Assembly: GCA_020638455.1 (NCBI GenBank)
Contig: JACKIK010000001.1
Location: 620,001 to 684,000 of the forward strand
DNA length: 64,000 bases
Direction of reading: 5' to 3'
Source: Hyphomonas sp.
Lineage (GTDB): Bacteria > Pseudomonadota > Alphaproteobacteria > Caulobacterales > Hyphomonadaceae
Shown one piece after another: positions 1 to 7,604 of the stretch. A model generated the notes under the pieces. That model was not told the origin of the DNA. It made no database searches and worked only from the letters and a program-made list of their open reading frames with translations. The position numbers and the translations under genes are program-made. Positions within the stretch are counted from its first letter, which is position 1; each line of letters opens with the position of its first letter.

Positions 1-117
1 TGGCAGAGACTGCCATGGCGCCGCCCCTGCCGGATTGCCGGGGCCCATCCTGTTGCGTTTGCGGGCGGATGGATGCGGAGAGCGGCAAATCTGTCCGACA
101 GCCACGGCGGCGGCCGG

Positions 118-205
118 ACCTTTCCGGACTTTTCCGGTCCGGTCCCGGTCTGTTTTCGGCCCATTTTCGGTCTGTATCCGGACCTTTTTCCGGACCGTTC
201 GGGCG
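118..205. repeat. TCCGGAC-rich interspersed repeat, copy 1
   Basis: Noncoding stretch of repeated CCGGAC/TTTTCGG words. A 37-base core (164-200, beginning TTTTCGGTCTG and ending CGGACCGTTC) recurs without mismatch and in the same orientation at 61879-61915, almost 62 kb away. In both places it sits between genes, just before the next transcription unit. The rest of 1-283 holds no credible gene; the short open frames there overlap on both strands and lack ribosome-binding sites. Confidence 0.75.
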
Positions 206-283
206 ACTGATTTGTGTGCGCCGCAACAATTCCACAGCCGTCATCAAATCTGTGAAAATCTGACGCTGCTGAGCGAAAAAATT

Positions 284-312
284 TTGACAGGGACTCGACT
301 CAGGCGAATTTT
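284..312 (+). promoter_or_regulatory. Sigma70-type promoter of the unknown RNA, with tandem GANTC sites
   Basis: A consensus -35 TTGACA (284-289) is followed after 17 bases by AATTTT (307-312), a weak -10. The spacer contains two abutting GACTC sites (292-296 and 297-301), the methylation target of CcrM in this bacterial group. GcrA is known to act with sigma70 at promoters carrying methylated GANTC, so this promoter could be under cell-cycle control; that last step is inference. Confidence 0.55.
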
Positions 313-318
313 TGGGGG

Positions 319-825
319 ATCGTTTCGGAACGCCAACGAAAGCGGGGCAGGAGCAAACCTGCAAGACGCACGGGGGCTGAGTGCATCGCCCCCGGAGGGC
401 GGCCAGGCAGGAGCAAGGCTGTGAGAGCAGCGGCGCAAAGGCAGGGCCGGGACGCCGGGAGAAAGCAGGTGATGCCCATGAGGCGGGGAGCTAGACCCCG
501 GCGAAAGGTGCTGTAGGCCGTGACCGGAGCGCGATTCCGAAACACGGCACCAAAGGAAGGCTTCGGCCAACCGGCGGTTCGGCAAGTCCTTGATTCCTTG
601 GAAGAAAGGACACGCCAAGGGTGAAGGCTAGGGCGCCTGCAAACTCTCAAGAGGGCGTAGGGCGACCAGCCGGACCCCGAGGGCTGGAAAAGGACTCCGT
701 ACCCGCGGAACCCCTCTCGGCTCTGGTGTCACCGATGACAGGCATCGAGTGCTAGCACAGTGTCTCGGTAGTTTGATTCGAAACACCAAGGAAGGCGTGG
801 GCCTCAGGGTCCACGCCTTTTTTTT
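319..825 (+). ncRNA. Unassigned structured RNA of about 500 nt
   Basis: No credible protein is encoded here, but the stretch is bounded by a promoter at 284-312 and a strong intrinsic terminator at 792-825. It is full of perfect short helices: GCAGG/CCTGC near 350-364, GGGGGC/GCCCCC near 373-392, GGGG/CCCC near 485-498, GGTGCTGT/ACGGCACC near 507-552, GTCCTT/AAGGAC near 585-611, and CCAGCC/GGCTGG near 667-690. Unpaired GAAA and GCAAA stretches lie between them. The length suits RNase P RNA or permuted alphaproteobacterial tmRNA, but the invariant GAGGAAAGTCC and ACAGAA blocks of RNase P are missing, and I find no tag frame or T-arm plus CCA for tmRNA. It could be a large orphan RNA such as a HEARO/omega-like RNA or an unrecognised class. 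Its existence is well supported; its identity is open. Confidence 0.6.
792..825 (+). terminator. Intrinsic terminator of the unknown RNA
   Basis: Perfect 9-bp stem AAGGCGTGG (792-800) with CCACGCCTT (811-819), a 10-base loop, and a run of eight T (818-825). It lies 39 bases from the end of the convergent antiporter gene and might also serve it. Confidence 0.9.
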
Positions 826-863
826 GCGCCGTCGTCCTGTGTCCCTTTTCTGCCGTGTGCGGA

Positions 864-2213
864 TCAGATGACCATCAGCCCGGCGACGAGGTAGACCAGC
901 GCCGCGCCCGCCCCGGCTGCCAGCGCGTAGGGCAGCTGCGTCGTCACATGCCGGACATGGTCGCACCCCGCCGCCAGAGAGGCGATCACCGTCGTGTCCG
1001 AAATCGGCGAACAATGATCGCCGAACACACCGCCGCCCAGCACGGCCGCCAGCATAAGCTCCGGCGGAATCTGCAGCGCCAGCGCCACGGGCATCGCAAT
1101 CGGCACCATAATTCCATAGGTGCCCCAGCTCGTCCCCGTCATGAATGCCGTCGCCCCGGCCACGACGAAGACTGCCACAGGCACGAAGGCGGCGGACACG
1201 AAGTGGGATACGAGGCCCGCCATGTAGTCTCCCGTCCCCAGCAATTTCAGGCTGGCGCCGAACGCGATGGCGAGGAGAAGGATGGTGACCGGCGCCACCA
1301 TTTCCCCGACGCCGCGGAAAAACCGCTCCTGGATCTCCGCCAGCGTGAACACGCGCCCAGCCCACAGCATCAGCGCCGCCACGGCAATGGCAAGGCACAC
1401 GCCCCAGAGGATCGACTGGCTGCCGGACCCGGCCAGGATATTCCCCTTCCCTGTCCAGATCATGAAGCCGATCGAGGCGCCGACCATCACCAGCAGCGGC
1501 AGCCACATGTGCACCGCCCGTCCCGCTGGCGCGTCGGCCACTGTTTCGAGTTCTTTCGCCCCCGGCACGGCCGCCGCGTCCGCCGCACGCATCGGTCCAA
1601 AGCTGCGATTGGCAATCAGCGTGAAGTAGACACCCACCAGCGTCAGGATCGGATAGGCGTTCCACGCAACAGACCCCGCGACCACGCCGATCGGGCTGTC
1701 AAAGCCATAGGGCTGCACCAGCGTCAGCACATACGCGCCCCAGCCATTCAGCAGGACCAGCGCCGATACGGGCGCACTGGTCGAGTCAATCACATAGGCG
1801 AGGCGCTCGCGCGACAGGCCATGTGTGTCGTAAAGGCGCCGGCCCAGCACGCCCGAACTGAGCAGGCTGACATTGGTCTCGACGAAGATCAGCGTGCCTG
1901 CGATGGCGGGTGCCAGCCCCGCTCGGCGCGGCGTCGAGGTCAGCCCCTTGCGGTCGAGCAGGTGCACGGTCGCATCGACGCTGCCGGATTCCCGCATGAA
2001 AACGATCAGCGCGCCGATCAGCAGGCAGAAAACCAGGACGCGCGCATTGCCGGCGTCGGCCATGACCTGCACCGACCGCTCGGCCGACATCAGCGCCCCC
2101 AGCGCCGGGTTGCCGTGCGCAATCAGCGTTTCGGAGACCACAAGGCCAAGCCCCAGCGCCGCATAGACATTGCGCGTCAGCGCCGCGATGAGGATCGCCA
2201 GGACCGGCGGCAA
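864..2213 (-). CDS. NhaC-type Na+/H+ antiporter family protein
   Basis: About 450 residues with roughly ten hydrophobic segments and the layout of the NhaC antiporter family, typified by an internal SSWGTYG-like stretch (here TGTSWGTYGIMVPIA) and the GDHCSPISDTT motif near the C-terminus. Expected role is exchange of Na+ or an organic acid for H+ across the inner membrane; the substrate cannot be read. The first conventional start is TTG at 2213. However, an AGGGAG ribosome-binding site lies about 24 bases upstream of it and is ideally spaced for an in-frame CTG at 2231, which would add six residues (MEILTL) to the first membrane helix. The gene is divergent from the caspase-like lipoprotein. 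Confidence 0.85.
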   Translation of the reverse strand: MPPVLAILIAALTRNVYAALGLGLVVSETLIAHGNPALGALMSAERSVQVMADAGNARVLVFCLLIGALIVFMRESGSVDATVHLLDRKGLTSTPRRAGLAPAIAGTLIFVETNVSLLSSGVLGRRLYDTHGLSRERLAYVIDSTSAPVSALVLLNGWGAYVLTLVQPYGFDSPIGVVAGSVAWNAYPILTLVGVYFTLIANRSFGPMRAADAAAVPGAKELETVADAPAGRAVHMWLPLLVMVGASIGFMIWTGKGNILAGSGSQSILWGVCLAIAVAALMLWAGRVFTLAEIQERFFRGVGEMVAPVTILLLAIAFGASLKLLGTGDYMAGLVSHFVSAAFVPVAVFVVAGATAFMTGTSWGTYGIMVPIAMPVALALQIPPELMLAAVLGGGVFGDHCSPISDTTVIASLAAGCDHVRHVTTQLPYALAAGAGAALVYLVAGLMVI

Positions 2214-2399
2214 CAGGGTGAGGATTTCCAGGACGGGCTCCCTTCACATTGTCCCGGCAGGCCGGGCTTGCGGCCAGCCTAACTCGCGCCTTGCGCCTGC
2301 GCCAATCCCCGCTGTGTGGACGCTTCAGCAGGATTGCGACCGTTGCGTCTGGCCCGCTTGCGCCGACTATGCTTAATTTCGCGTGGGAGGATGTTGGAT

Positions 2400-4535
2400 A
2401 TGGCTGCTCGCTCGTCGCTGATCGCCGCTCTGATCATGCTGCTTCTGTTGCCGGCCTGCACGACCGCGCCGGATGGCAGCAAGCACTTCAATCCGCTTGG
2501 CGCATTGAGCCGCATGTTCCAGGGCAGCCCCGATGCGCCGCCGCCTCCACCACCACCACCTCCTCCTCCTCCGCCTCCACCGCCCCCTCCACCGCCCCCT
2601 CCACCTCCGCCTCCGCCTCCGCCTCCGCCTCCGCCAAAGGTGGAGCCGGAAAAGCCGCCGGTCACAGAAATTCCGGAACCTGCCAAGCAGGAGGACGTCG
2701 ACGAAGACGGCGTGCCGGATGAAGAGGACGCCTTCGGCAGCGGCGAAAAAGACTATGAAATGGCCGGCATCGGTATCGGGAGCCCGGGCACGATCGGTCA
2801 TGGCCCGGGCTGCGCAACCTGCATGACCATGCCGGACGTGCCGGTTGAACGCGAGACAAACAGGTCTCCGGAAGATTACGACTGGAGCTGGCTCGACGAC
2901 GTTGACAACCTGCCTGCGGCCGCCGCGGGTCCCGGCTATGCCAGGCGCTGCGAAGCCGTGATCGGCAGCCCGGACGAGATCAGCCTCTACTGCGCCGACG
3001 GCGGGGGCGATGAAGGCAACGTCCAGGTCGCGAAAGTGCCAGTCGAGGGATCGCTCGACGAGACGCTGAACCGTCTCAATGTTTCACTGGCCGGCGGGCG
3101 GGAACGCATCGAAATCGGCGCGCCCGAAACGCTGTTCTGCGTCCGCGACCATGAGATGAGCGAGAACGGCGAAGGAATATTCGCTGTGCGCCAGTGTCCC
3201 GAATGGTACCGGCCGCTGAAGGACGAGGCCGCAGCCGCCGACGCGGAGAATTTCGACAGCGGGCGGATCGCCTACCACGCGCCGAAGGAAATGGTCGCCG
3301 CCCAGCCCTATGTGCTGGAACTCGGCATCCAGCCCGTGACCGCTGCAACGGACGAAACACGGGCCGACCGGACCCTCCGCGACACGCTCGGCACCGGCCT
3401 TGCGCCCGGTAGCACCGAATCCCCCTTCGCCCTCAATTTCGAGACCGTGAAGGCGTCGTCCCTGATGGCGGCGACGATTGTTGCCAGCGGCTTCCAGGTG
3501 ACCGGCATCACCCCCGAAGAACAGGCTGTGCGCGCCGATGCACCGACCGTCTGGAAATGGCTGGTGACACCGCAACAGGCAGGCCAGGGCGTCGTTGCCT
3601 TCAACCTGGCCCAGCGGCTGGAAGAGAATGGCGAGCGGCATGACCGCGTGGTGAAATCCATCCCGCTGTTTGTCACTGTACGGACCATTGACGACCTGCT
3701 GGCAAGCGACGAGGTGGCACCAGGACCAAATGGCCCCGGCGCCCGCAATGCGCTGCCCAATACGTTGATGTCACCTGCCCTGGATGCCCCGCCGGCCGGG
3801 ACCATGGCTGTCGCCGCGGATTCGGGATGCCAATGGGACATTGGCACCAATCCCGACCGTTTCGCGCTGGTCCTGTCCAACCTCGCCTATTCCCCTCCGA
3901 TCAGCCAGCTGACGGAAACGCATGAGGATGGCGACCGCATTGCCGGTTCGCTCAAGGATACGGGCTTCTCCGTGCTGCGCTGCCGCGACCTCGGCCGCAA
4001 CCAGACCCTGGAAGCGATGCGCGACGTCGGGAAGCGTTCGCGTGCGCGCAAGCTCGCCGGCAATCACCCGGTGACCTTCTTCTACTATTCCGGACACGGC
4101 GTGAACGTCGAGGATGGCAACTATGTCCTGCCGGTCGATCTGCCGGGCGCAAACCCTGAGGAAATCGAGGACGGCGCGGTCAGCTTCGAGAAGATCTTCA
4201 ACCTGATGTCCACGACGGTCGCCGACACGGCCTTCATCGTCTTCGATGCCTGCCGGACGGTGATGGATGATGACAGCCGCGGCATGATGCGGGCCTACAG
4301 CCCCGTGACCTGGTCGACCGGTGTCTTCCAGGCCTATGCGACGCAGCCTGGCAAGACCGCCGCCGACAGCGGCACCTATTCGCAGGAACTGGCCGCAACT
4401 CTGCCGGTCGAAGGCCTGCCGGCCAATGTCGTGTTCAAGCGCGTGCAGGACGAGGTCGCCCGCAAGACCGAAAACAAGCAGCGGCCGAACTATCTCGACG
4501 ACACGACCGGCGGGGAATTCTACTTCCGCAAATAG
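2400..4535 (+). CDS. Lipoprotein with polyproline stalk and caspase-like (C14) domain
   Basis: 711 residues from ATG 2400, chosen because GGGAGG (2385-2390) is 9 bases upstream and the N-terminus is then a clean lipoprotein signal ending in LPAC. A run of 33 consecutive prolines follows (codons 2538-2636, mixed CCN codons), then an acidic stretch with DVDEDGVPDEED, like a thrombospondin type-3 Ca-binding repeat, and a Cys-containing linker. The last ~200 residues resemble the peptidase C14 caspase/metacaspase fold: His566 in YYSGHG and Cys618 in FDACR form the expected dyad. The reading is an envelope-anchored protease-like protein whose domain is held away from the membrane by a rigid polyproline rod. 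The orientation (periplasm or surface) and substrate are unknown. Signal and dyad are seen; function is inferred. Confidence 0.85.
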   Translation: MAARSSLIAALIMLLLLPACTTAPDGSKHFNPLGALSRMFQGSPDAPPPPPPPPPPPPPPPPPPPPPPPPPPPPPPPPPKVEPEKPPVTEIPEPAKQEDVDEDGVPDEEDAFGSGEKDYEMAGIGIGSPGTIGHGPGCATCMTMPDVPVERETNRSPEDYDWSWLDDVDNLPAAAAGPGYARRCEAVIGSPDEISLYCADGGGDEGNVQVAKVPVEGSLDETLNRLNVSLAGGRERIEIGAPETLFCVRDHEMSENGEGIFAVRQCPEWYRPLKDEAAAADAENFDSGRIAYHAPKEMVAAQPYVLELGIQPVTAATDETRADRTLRDTLGTGLAPGSTESPFALNFETVKASSLMAATIVASGFQVTGITPEEQAVRADAPTVWKWLVTPQQAGQGVVAFNLAQRLEENGERHDRVVKSIPLFVTVRTIDDLLASDEVAPGPNGPGARNALPNTLMSPALDAPPAGTMAVAADSGCQWDIGTNPDRFALVLSNLAYSPPISQLTETHEDGDRIAGSLKDTGFSVLRCRDLGRNQTLEAMRDVGKRSRARKLAGNHPVTFFYYSGHGVNVEDGNYVLPVDLPGANPEEIEDGAVSFEKIFNLMSTTVADTAFIVFDACRTVMDDDSRGMMRAYSPVTWSTGVFQAYATQPGKTAADSGTYSQELAATLPVEGLPANVVFKRVQDEVARKTENKQRPNYLDDTTGGEFYFRK

Positions 4536-4588
4536 GCTGGCAGCCCGGCGCGGCACCGAGTCTGGAAATATTCGTCGCAGAAACGAAG

Positions 4589-4621
4589 AAACCGCCTGCG
4601 CCCCCCGGCTTCAGGCGGTTT
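4589..4621. terminator. Hairpin between convergent genes
   Basis: 10-bp stem AAACCGCCTG/CAGGCGGTTT with a 13-base C-rich loop, midway between the stops of the caspase-like lipoprotein and the cysteine-rich lipoprotein. No long T run follows on either side, so termination may be modest but could serve both directions. Confidence 0.6.
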
Positions 4622-4653
4622 CCCTGTGCAACCCAGCCCCCTGGGCGCAGCAC

Positions 4654-5265
4654 TCAGTAATTCAGTGACGAGGTTTCCGGCTGGGTCTCCGTGGTTGCCG
4701 GTGCAGGCGTTCCCTTGATCAGCTGGTCTTCAGGCGCAGGCGCCGACGCAGACGAGCCGCAGCAGCGGACCTGCATTTCCAGCACCTTGTCCTGGAAGCG
4801 GCACTGCTGGTCGTTGATTTCACGCATGATCGACGGGCCGCCGGCGCGGTAGGTGTACCGCGTCTGGGTGCAGCTGGTCAGCTTGTAGCCCGGACGGCAG
4901 GTGCCGATCTTGGAGTTCTGGATCGTGCGGGTTTCGCACACGACGTCGCCTGCCTTGCTGGCGGCCTCATTGGCGCGCGACATGGCGGCGGAAGCGAGCT
5001 GGCGCGCCTCTTCGGCAGCGGCCTGGGCCTTCGCCGCGGCCGCCGATGCGTCGTCAGCGACGGAGCGGGCCTGCGACAGGCGCATATCGGTGTCTTTCAG
5101 GGCGACGGACTGGCCGTCGATTTCCACCTGCAGCTTGCAGACGGCTTCACTTTGATGGTTCGACGTCGCGCAATACTCTGCCACGGTCTGTTGCTGCGGA
5201 ATTGACTGGCAAGCGGCCAGCGATGCAGCGAGCGCGGCGGCGGCGAATAATTTGAGCTGAGCCAT
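4654..5265 (-). CDS. Alanine-rich coiled-coil lipoprotein with Cys-rich C-terminal part
   Basis: 203 residues. The N-terminus is a lipoprotein signal (LAACQ lipobox), so the mature protein should be lipid-anchored in the envelope. Residues ~45-105 are Ala/Glu/Lys/Arg-rich with heptad-like spacing, reminiscent of the helical stalk of Lpp-type proteins. The following ~70 residues hold seven further Cys (VVCETRT, TCRPGY, SCTQTRY, QQCRFQ, RCCGSS), suggesting disulfides in the periplasm. The last ~30 residues are Pro/Thr/Glu-rich. I do not recognise the family. The gene is preceded on its strand by the ABC-2 permease gene, with a gap of about 95 bases. Confidence 0.75.
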   Translation of the reverse strand: MAQLKLFAAAALAASLAACQSIPQQQTVAEYCATSNHQSEAVCKLQVEIDGQSVALKDTDMRLSQARSVADDASAAAAKAQAAAEEARQLASAAMSRANEAASKAGDVVCETRTIQNSKIGTCRPGYKLTSCTQTRYTYRAGGPSIMREINDQQCRFQDKVLEMQVRCCGSSASAPAPEDQLIKGTPAPATTETQPETSSLNY

Positions 5266-5359
5266 ATCGGCCTCCGGTCTGTCCTGCCCCCGGGCGCATT
5301 ACGACCCTGCCCCGCGGCGGGGTCAACCGTGCTCGCGTTACAGGAGAGTCTGCCCGGCC

Positions 5360-6232
5360 TTATGCCTTGAGCTTGTAGCCGGAGCGGAAAAGTGCCCAGA
5401 CGGCGACCAGCGAGATCACGGAAAGCGCGCCCGTATAGATGACGCCGACCAGGATCGAGGAGTTCGCCGCACCGAGAAAACCGTAGCGGAACCCGTCGAT
5501 CATGTAGAAGAACGGATCCATATGGGCGAGCGCCTGGAAAGGCGACGTCATCACCTTGATGTCGTAGAACGTGCCCGACAGGAAGGTCAGCGGCACGATC
5601 ACGAAATTGGTGACGGCCGAGAGATGATCGAACTTGTCGGCCCAGATGCCGCCAATCGCACCGAGGCCGCCCAGCACGATGGCAGCCGTCAGGCTGAACC
5701 ACACGATCGGCCAGACATGGGTCACCGAAAGATCGGCAAGACCGCTGATCGCAATGCCGATGGCTGAAATCAGGGCCACGAGCAGGCCCCGCACGATCGC
5801 CCCGCCGAGGAAGCCGGCGGTCAGCTCCAGCGGCGACAGCGGCGGCATCAGGAAATCGACATAGGTCGAGTTGAACTTCGCCTGCACGAGGCTGGAACTC
5901 GTATTCTGGAAGGCGTTCTGCAGGATCGCCATGACAATCAGGCCCGGCGCCAGAAAGTCGTTGTAGTTCAGGCCCTCAAAATCGCCGGTGAGGCGGCCGC
6001 GGTCGCCGAAGGCAAGCTTGAACACGGTCATGAACAGCAGCGTCGTGACCACCGGGGCCAGGATGGTCTGCATCCAGACCTTCATAAATCTGCCCACTTC
6101 TCTCTTGAAAAGGGTCCACAGGCCAAGGCCGTTGACGGCGCCATACTGGCGGACACGGCGATTGGCGGAAACGGACGCAGGCACGGAAAGTGCCGCGGCG
6201 ACGGCGGTGTTGGCGGGATCGGTTGAACTCAT
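5360..6232 (-). CDS. ABC-2 type transporter permease
   Basis: 290 residues with a cytosolic N-terminus of ~45 residues and about six membrane helices. The stretch PLTFLSGTFYDIKV before the last helices is the usual ABC-2 permease signature (YadH/NodJ/DrrB-like). It would form the channel of an export ATPase for lipids, polysaccharide or drugs. No ATPase subunit gene is adjacent: the next genes are a lipoprotein downstream and divergent gcrA upstream. The partner must be encoded elsewhere. The substrate cannot be deduced. Confidence 0.85.
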   Translation of the reverse strand: MSSTDPANTAVAAALSVPASVSANRRVRQYGAVNGLGLWTLFKREVGRFMKVWMQTILAPVVTTLLFMTVFKLAFGDRGRLTGDFEGLNYNDFLAPGLIVMAILQNAFQNTSSSLVQAKFNSTYVDFLMPPLSPLELTAGFLGGAIVRGLLVALISAIGIAISGLADLSVTHVWPIVWFSLTAAIVLGGLGAIGGIWADKFDHLSAVTNFVIVPLTFLSGTFYDIKVMTSPFQALAHMDPFFYMIDGFRYGFLGAANSSILVGVIYTGALSVISLVAVWALFRSGYKLKA

Positions 6233-6301
6233 GGCGCCCTATGTAGGGGCAATTGCGGCCGGGAGCGAGAAAAAAGGCGGACCAGATTTCCTGAACCCAG
6301 C

Positions 6302-6479
6302 CCTGTGGGAGAAATCCACAGGCGCCGGCTTTTTAACCACAAGATGTAGAAAGCCTGTGGAAAGGCATTCCCGCATGTTGTGTTTCGTTTCGCGGCTGAT
6401 ACGATATGTAGGTGCTGAGCGGGATGGCGCGTGACAGCTGTCTCAAGATATAGGGGCTGACGGACTCGGGTAGGGAGTC
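6302..6479 (+). promoter_or_regulatory. gcrA control region: DnaA-like boxes, promoter and GANTC sites
   Basis: The gap upstream of gcrA holds a perfect inverted repeat CCTGTGG-N7-CCACAGG (6302-6322) and several sequences close to the DnaA box TTATCCACA: TTAACCACA at 6333-6341 (one mismatch), AAATCCACA at 6312-6320, and CTTTCCACA on the minus strand at 6357-6365. A possible sigma70 promoter is TTGTGT (6378-6383)-N16-TACGAT (6400-6405). Two GANTC sites (6463-6467, 6475-6479) lie between it and the start codon. In Caulobacter, DnaA activates gcrA, which fits. The boxes are seen; regulation is inferred. Confidence 0.5.
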
Positions 6480-6503
6480 TGTATCTAGCAGGAAGGTGAA
6501 TTC

Positions 6504-7031
6504 ATGTCCTGGACTGAGGAACGGGTAAGTACGCTCAAGAAACTCTGGGCGGAGGGGCATTCGGCCTCGCAGATTGCCAAGCAACTCGGCGGCGTAACGC
6601 GCAATGCCGTGATTGGAAAAGTCCACCGTCTCGGCCTGTCCGGCCGCGCGACACCATCGCGCCCGGTCAAGCGCCCGCCGCGCCTGGCGCGTCCGAAACC
6701 ACGGATGATGCCGGACGGCACCGTCAAGACACCCGTGCCCGCGATACCGGAACGTCCGGTCGCCAGCCCGGTCGAGGACCGTCCCGCCGCGCTCGCGCCG
6801 CTGCCGCCGCTGGCACTCGCCGATGGCGAGCCCGCCACGATCCTCACCCTGCGCGACTCCATGTGCAAATGGCCGATCGGCGACCCGGCAGACCCGAAAT
6901 TCGCTTTCTGCGGCCGCAAGGCCGATTGCGGCCCCTACTGCGCCGAGCACGCGAAAGTCGCTTTCCAGCCGGCCCGCAAGCGGGACGCGCGCAAGGGCGA
7001 ATACGATTATGTCCGCCGCATCGCCGGCTGA
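6504..7031 (+). CDS. gcrA: Cell cycle regulator GcrA
   Basis: 175 residues beginning MSWTEERVSTLKKLW, the hallmark N-terminus of GcrA, with a helix-turn-helix over residues ~5-45 (QIAKQLGGVTRNAVIGKVHR). A Pro-rich linker (~50-110) follows, then the sigma70-interacting C-terminal domain with CKWPIGDP and a Cys cluster (FCGRKADCGPYCAEH). GcrA binds the sigma70 holoenzyme and drives transcription from promoters carrying CcrM-methylated GANTC sites; it follows DnaA and precedes CtrA in the Caulobacter cell cycle. AGGAAGG lies just upstream of the ATG. The gene is monocistronic, with a strong terminator directly after it. Confidence 0.97.
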   Translation: MSWTEERVSTLKKLWAEGHSASQIAKQLGGVTRNAVIGKVHRLGLSGRATPSRPVKRPPRLARPKPRMMPDGTVKTPVPAIPERPVASPVEDRPAALAPLPPLALADGEPATILTLRDSMCKWPIGDPADPKFAFCGRKADCGPYCAEHAKVAFQPARKRDARKGEYDYVRRIAG

Positions 7032-7061
7032 TCTGACCGCTCAATCCATGTCTGACTGTGG

Positions 7062-7093
7062 CCCCCGGACAAATTGTCCGGGGGTTCTTTTTT
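7062..7093 (+). terminator. Intrinsic terminator after gcrA
   Basis: 9-bp stem CCCCCGGAC (7062-7070) with GTCCGGGGG (7076-7084), a 5-base loop, and TTCTTTTTT. It separates gcrA from the irr-type gene starting 52 bases later. Confidence 0.92.
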
Positions 7094-7144
7094 GTAACCC
7101 GCAAAGCCTTGCCGCCTGTCAGCCTGCCATCTAGGTTAACCTGC

Positions 7145-7549
7145 ATGACCGACTTCGATGCCACGCGCTTCCTCGATGCCTACGGCCTGCGCGCGACACG
7201 TCCGCGGACGATGATCGCCCATATTCTCTTCGCGGACGGCCGGGACCGGCACGTCACCGCCGAATGGCTGTCGGATGAAGTCGGCCGGCGCGGTGAGCCC
7301 GTGGCGCTGGCGACGATTTACAACACGCTGCATTCCCTCGTCGAGGCAGGCGCCCTGCGTGAGGTCCGCGGCGCCGCGCCCGGCACCATCGTGTTCGACA
7401 CCAATGCGCATCCGCACCACCATTTCTTTGATGAAACCACGGGAGAGCTGACGGATATTCCCGCCGGCGCCCTGTCCCTGTCCGGCCTGCCGGAAGCCCC
7501 GGCGGACAAGACTGTCGCCGGCTACGATATCGTCATTCGAGTCCGCTGA
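7145..7549 (+). CDS. irr: Fur-family iron response regulator, Irr type
   Basis: 134 residues from ATG 7145; upstream in-frame codons run back into the gcrA terminator and lack a ribosome-binding site. It has the Fur winged helix (DRHVTAEWLSDEV... ALATIYNTLHSLVEAGALREV, residues ~35-80) and a dimerisation part with NAHPHHHFFDETTGEL. The HPHHHFF stretch matches the haem/iron-binding His cluster of Irr. There are no CxxC motifs of the structural zinc site of true Fur proteins. Irr of alphaproteobacteria represses iron-using genes when haem is scarce. Irr rather than Fur is inferred from the missing Cys and the His cluster. It is apparently transcribed alone or with the helicase gene 55 bases downstream. 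Confidence 0.85.
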   Translation: MTDFDATRFLDAYGLRATRPRTMIAHILFADGRDRHVTAEWLSDEVGRRGEPVALATIYNTLHSLVEAGALREVRGAAPGTIVFDTNAHPHHHFFDETTGELTDIPAGALSLSGLPEAPADKTVAGYDIVIRVR

Positions 7550-7604
7550 GGCCCGGCCACCTGCCGGCCTCGCCACCACGGCAAAAGCCCGTTAAGCCCG
7601 TCCT

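Noticed and set aside
244..650. Overlapping reverse open frames of 116 and 124 residues
   Set aside because: Arg/Pro-rich shadow frames inside the structured RNA, without ribosome-binding sites.
319..825. RNase P RNA or tmRNA gene
   Set aside because: Size and terminator fit, but the invariant RNase P blocks and any tmRNA tag frame or T-arm with CCA are missing on both strands, so I left it unassigned.
855..2282. 475-residue plus-strand frame over the antiporter gene
   Set aside because: His/Arg/Gln-rich antisense shadow of a GC-rich gene; the minus-strand product has clear NhaC motifs.
2538..2636. Simple CCN microsatellite as a sequencing artefact
   Set aside because: Codons are mixed CCG/CCT/CCA/CCC and the frame continues into a sensible domain, so the polyproline run is probably real.
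7135..7139. Single TTAA half-sites (e.g. 7135, 9736, 20138) as CtrA boxes
   Set aside because: No second TTAA at the 7-base spacing; half-sites are too common to claim.
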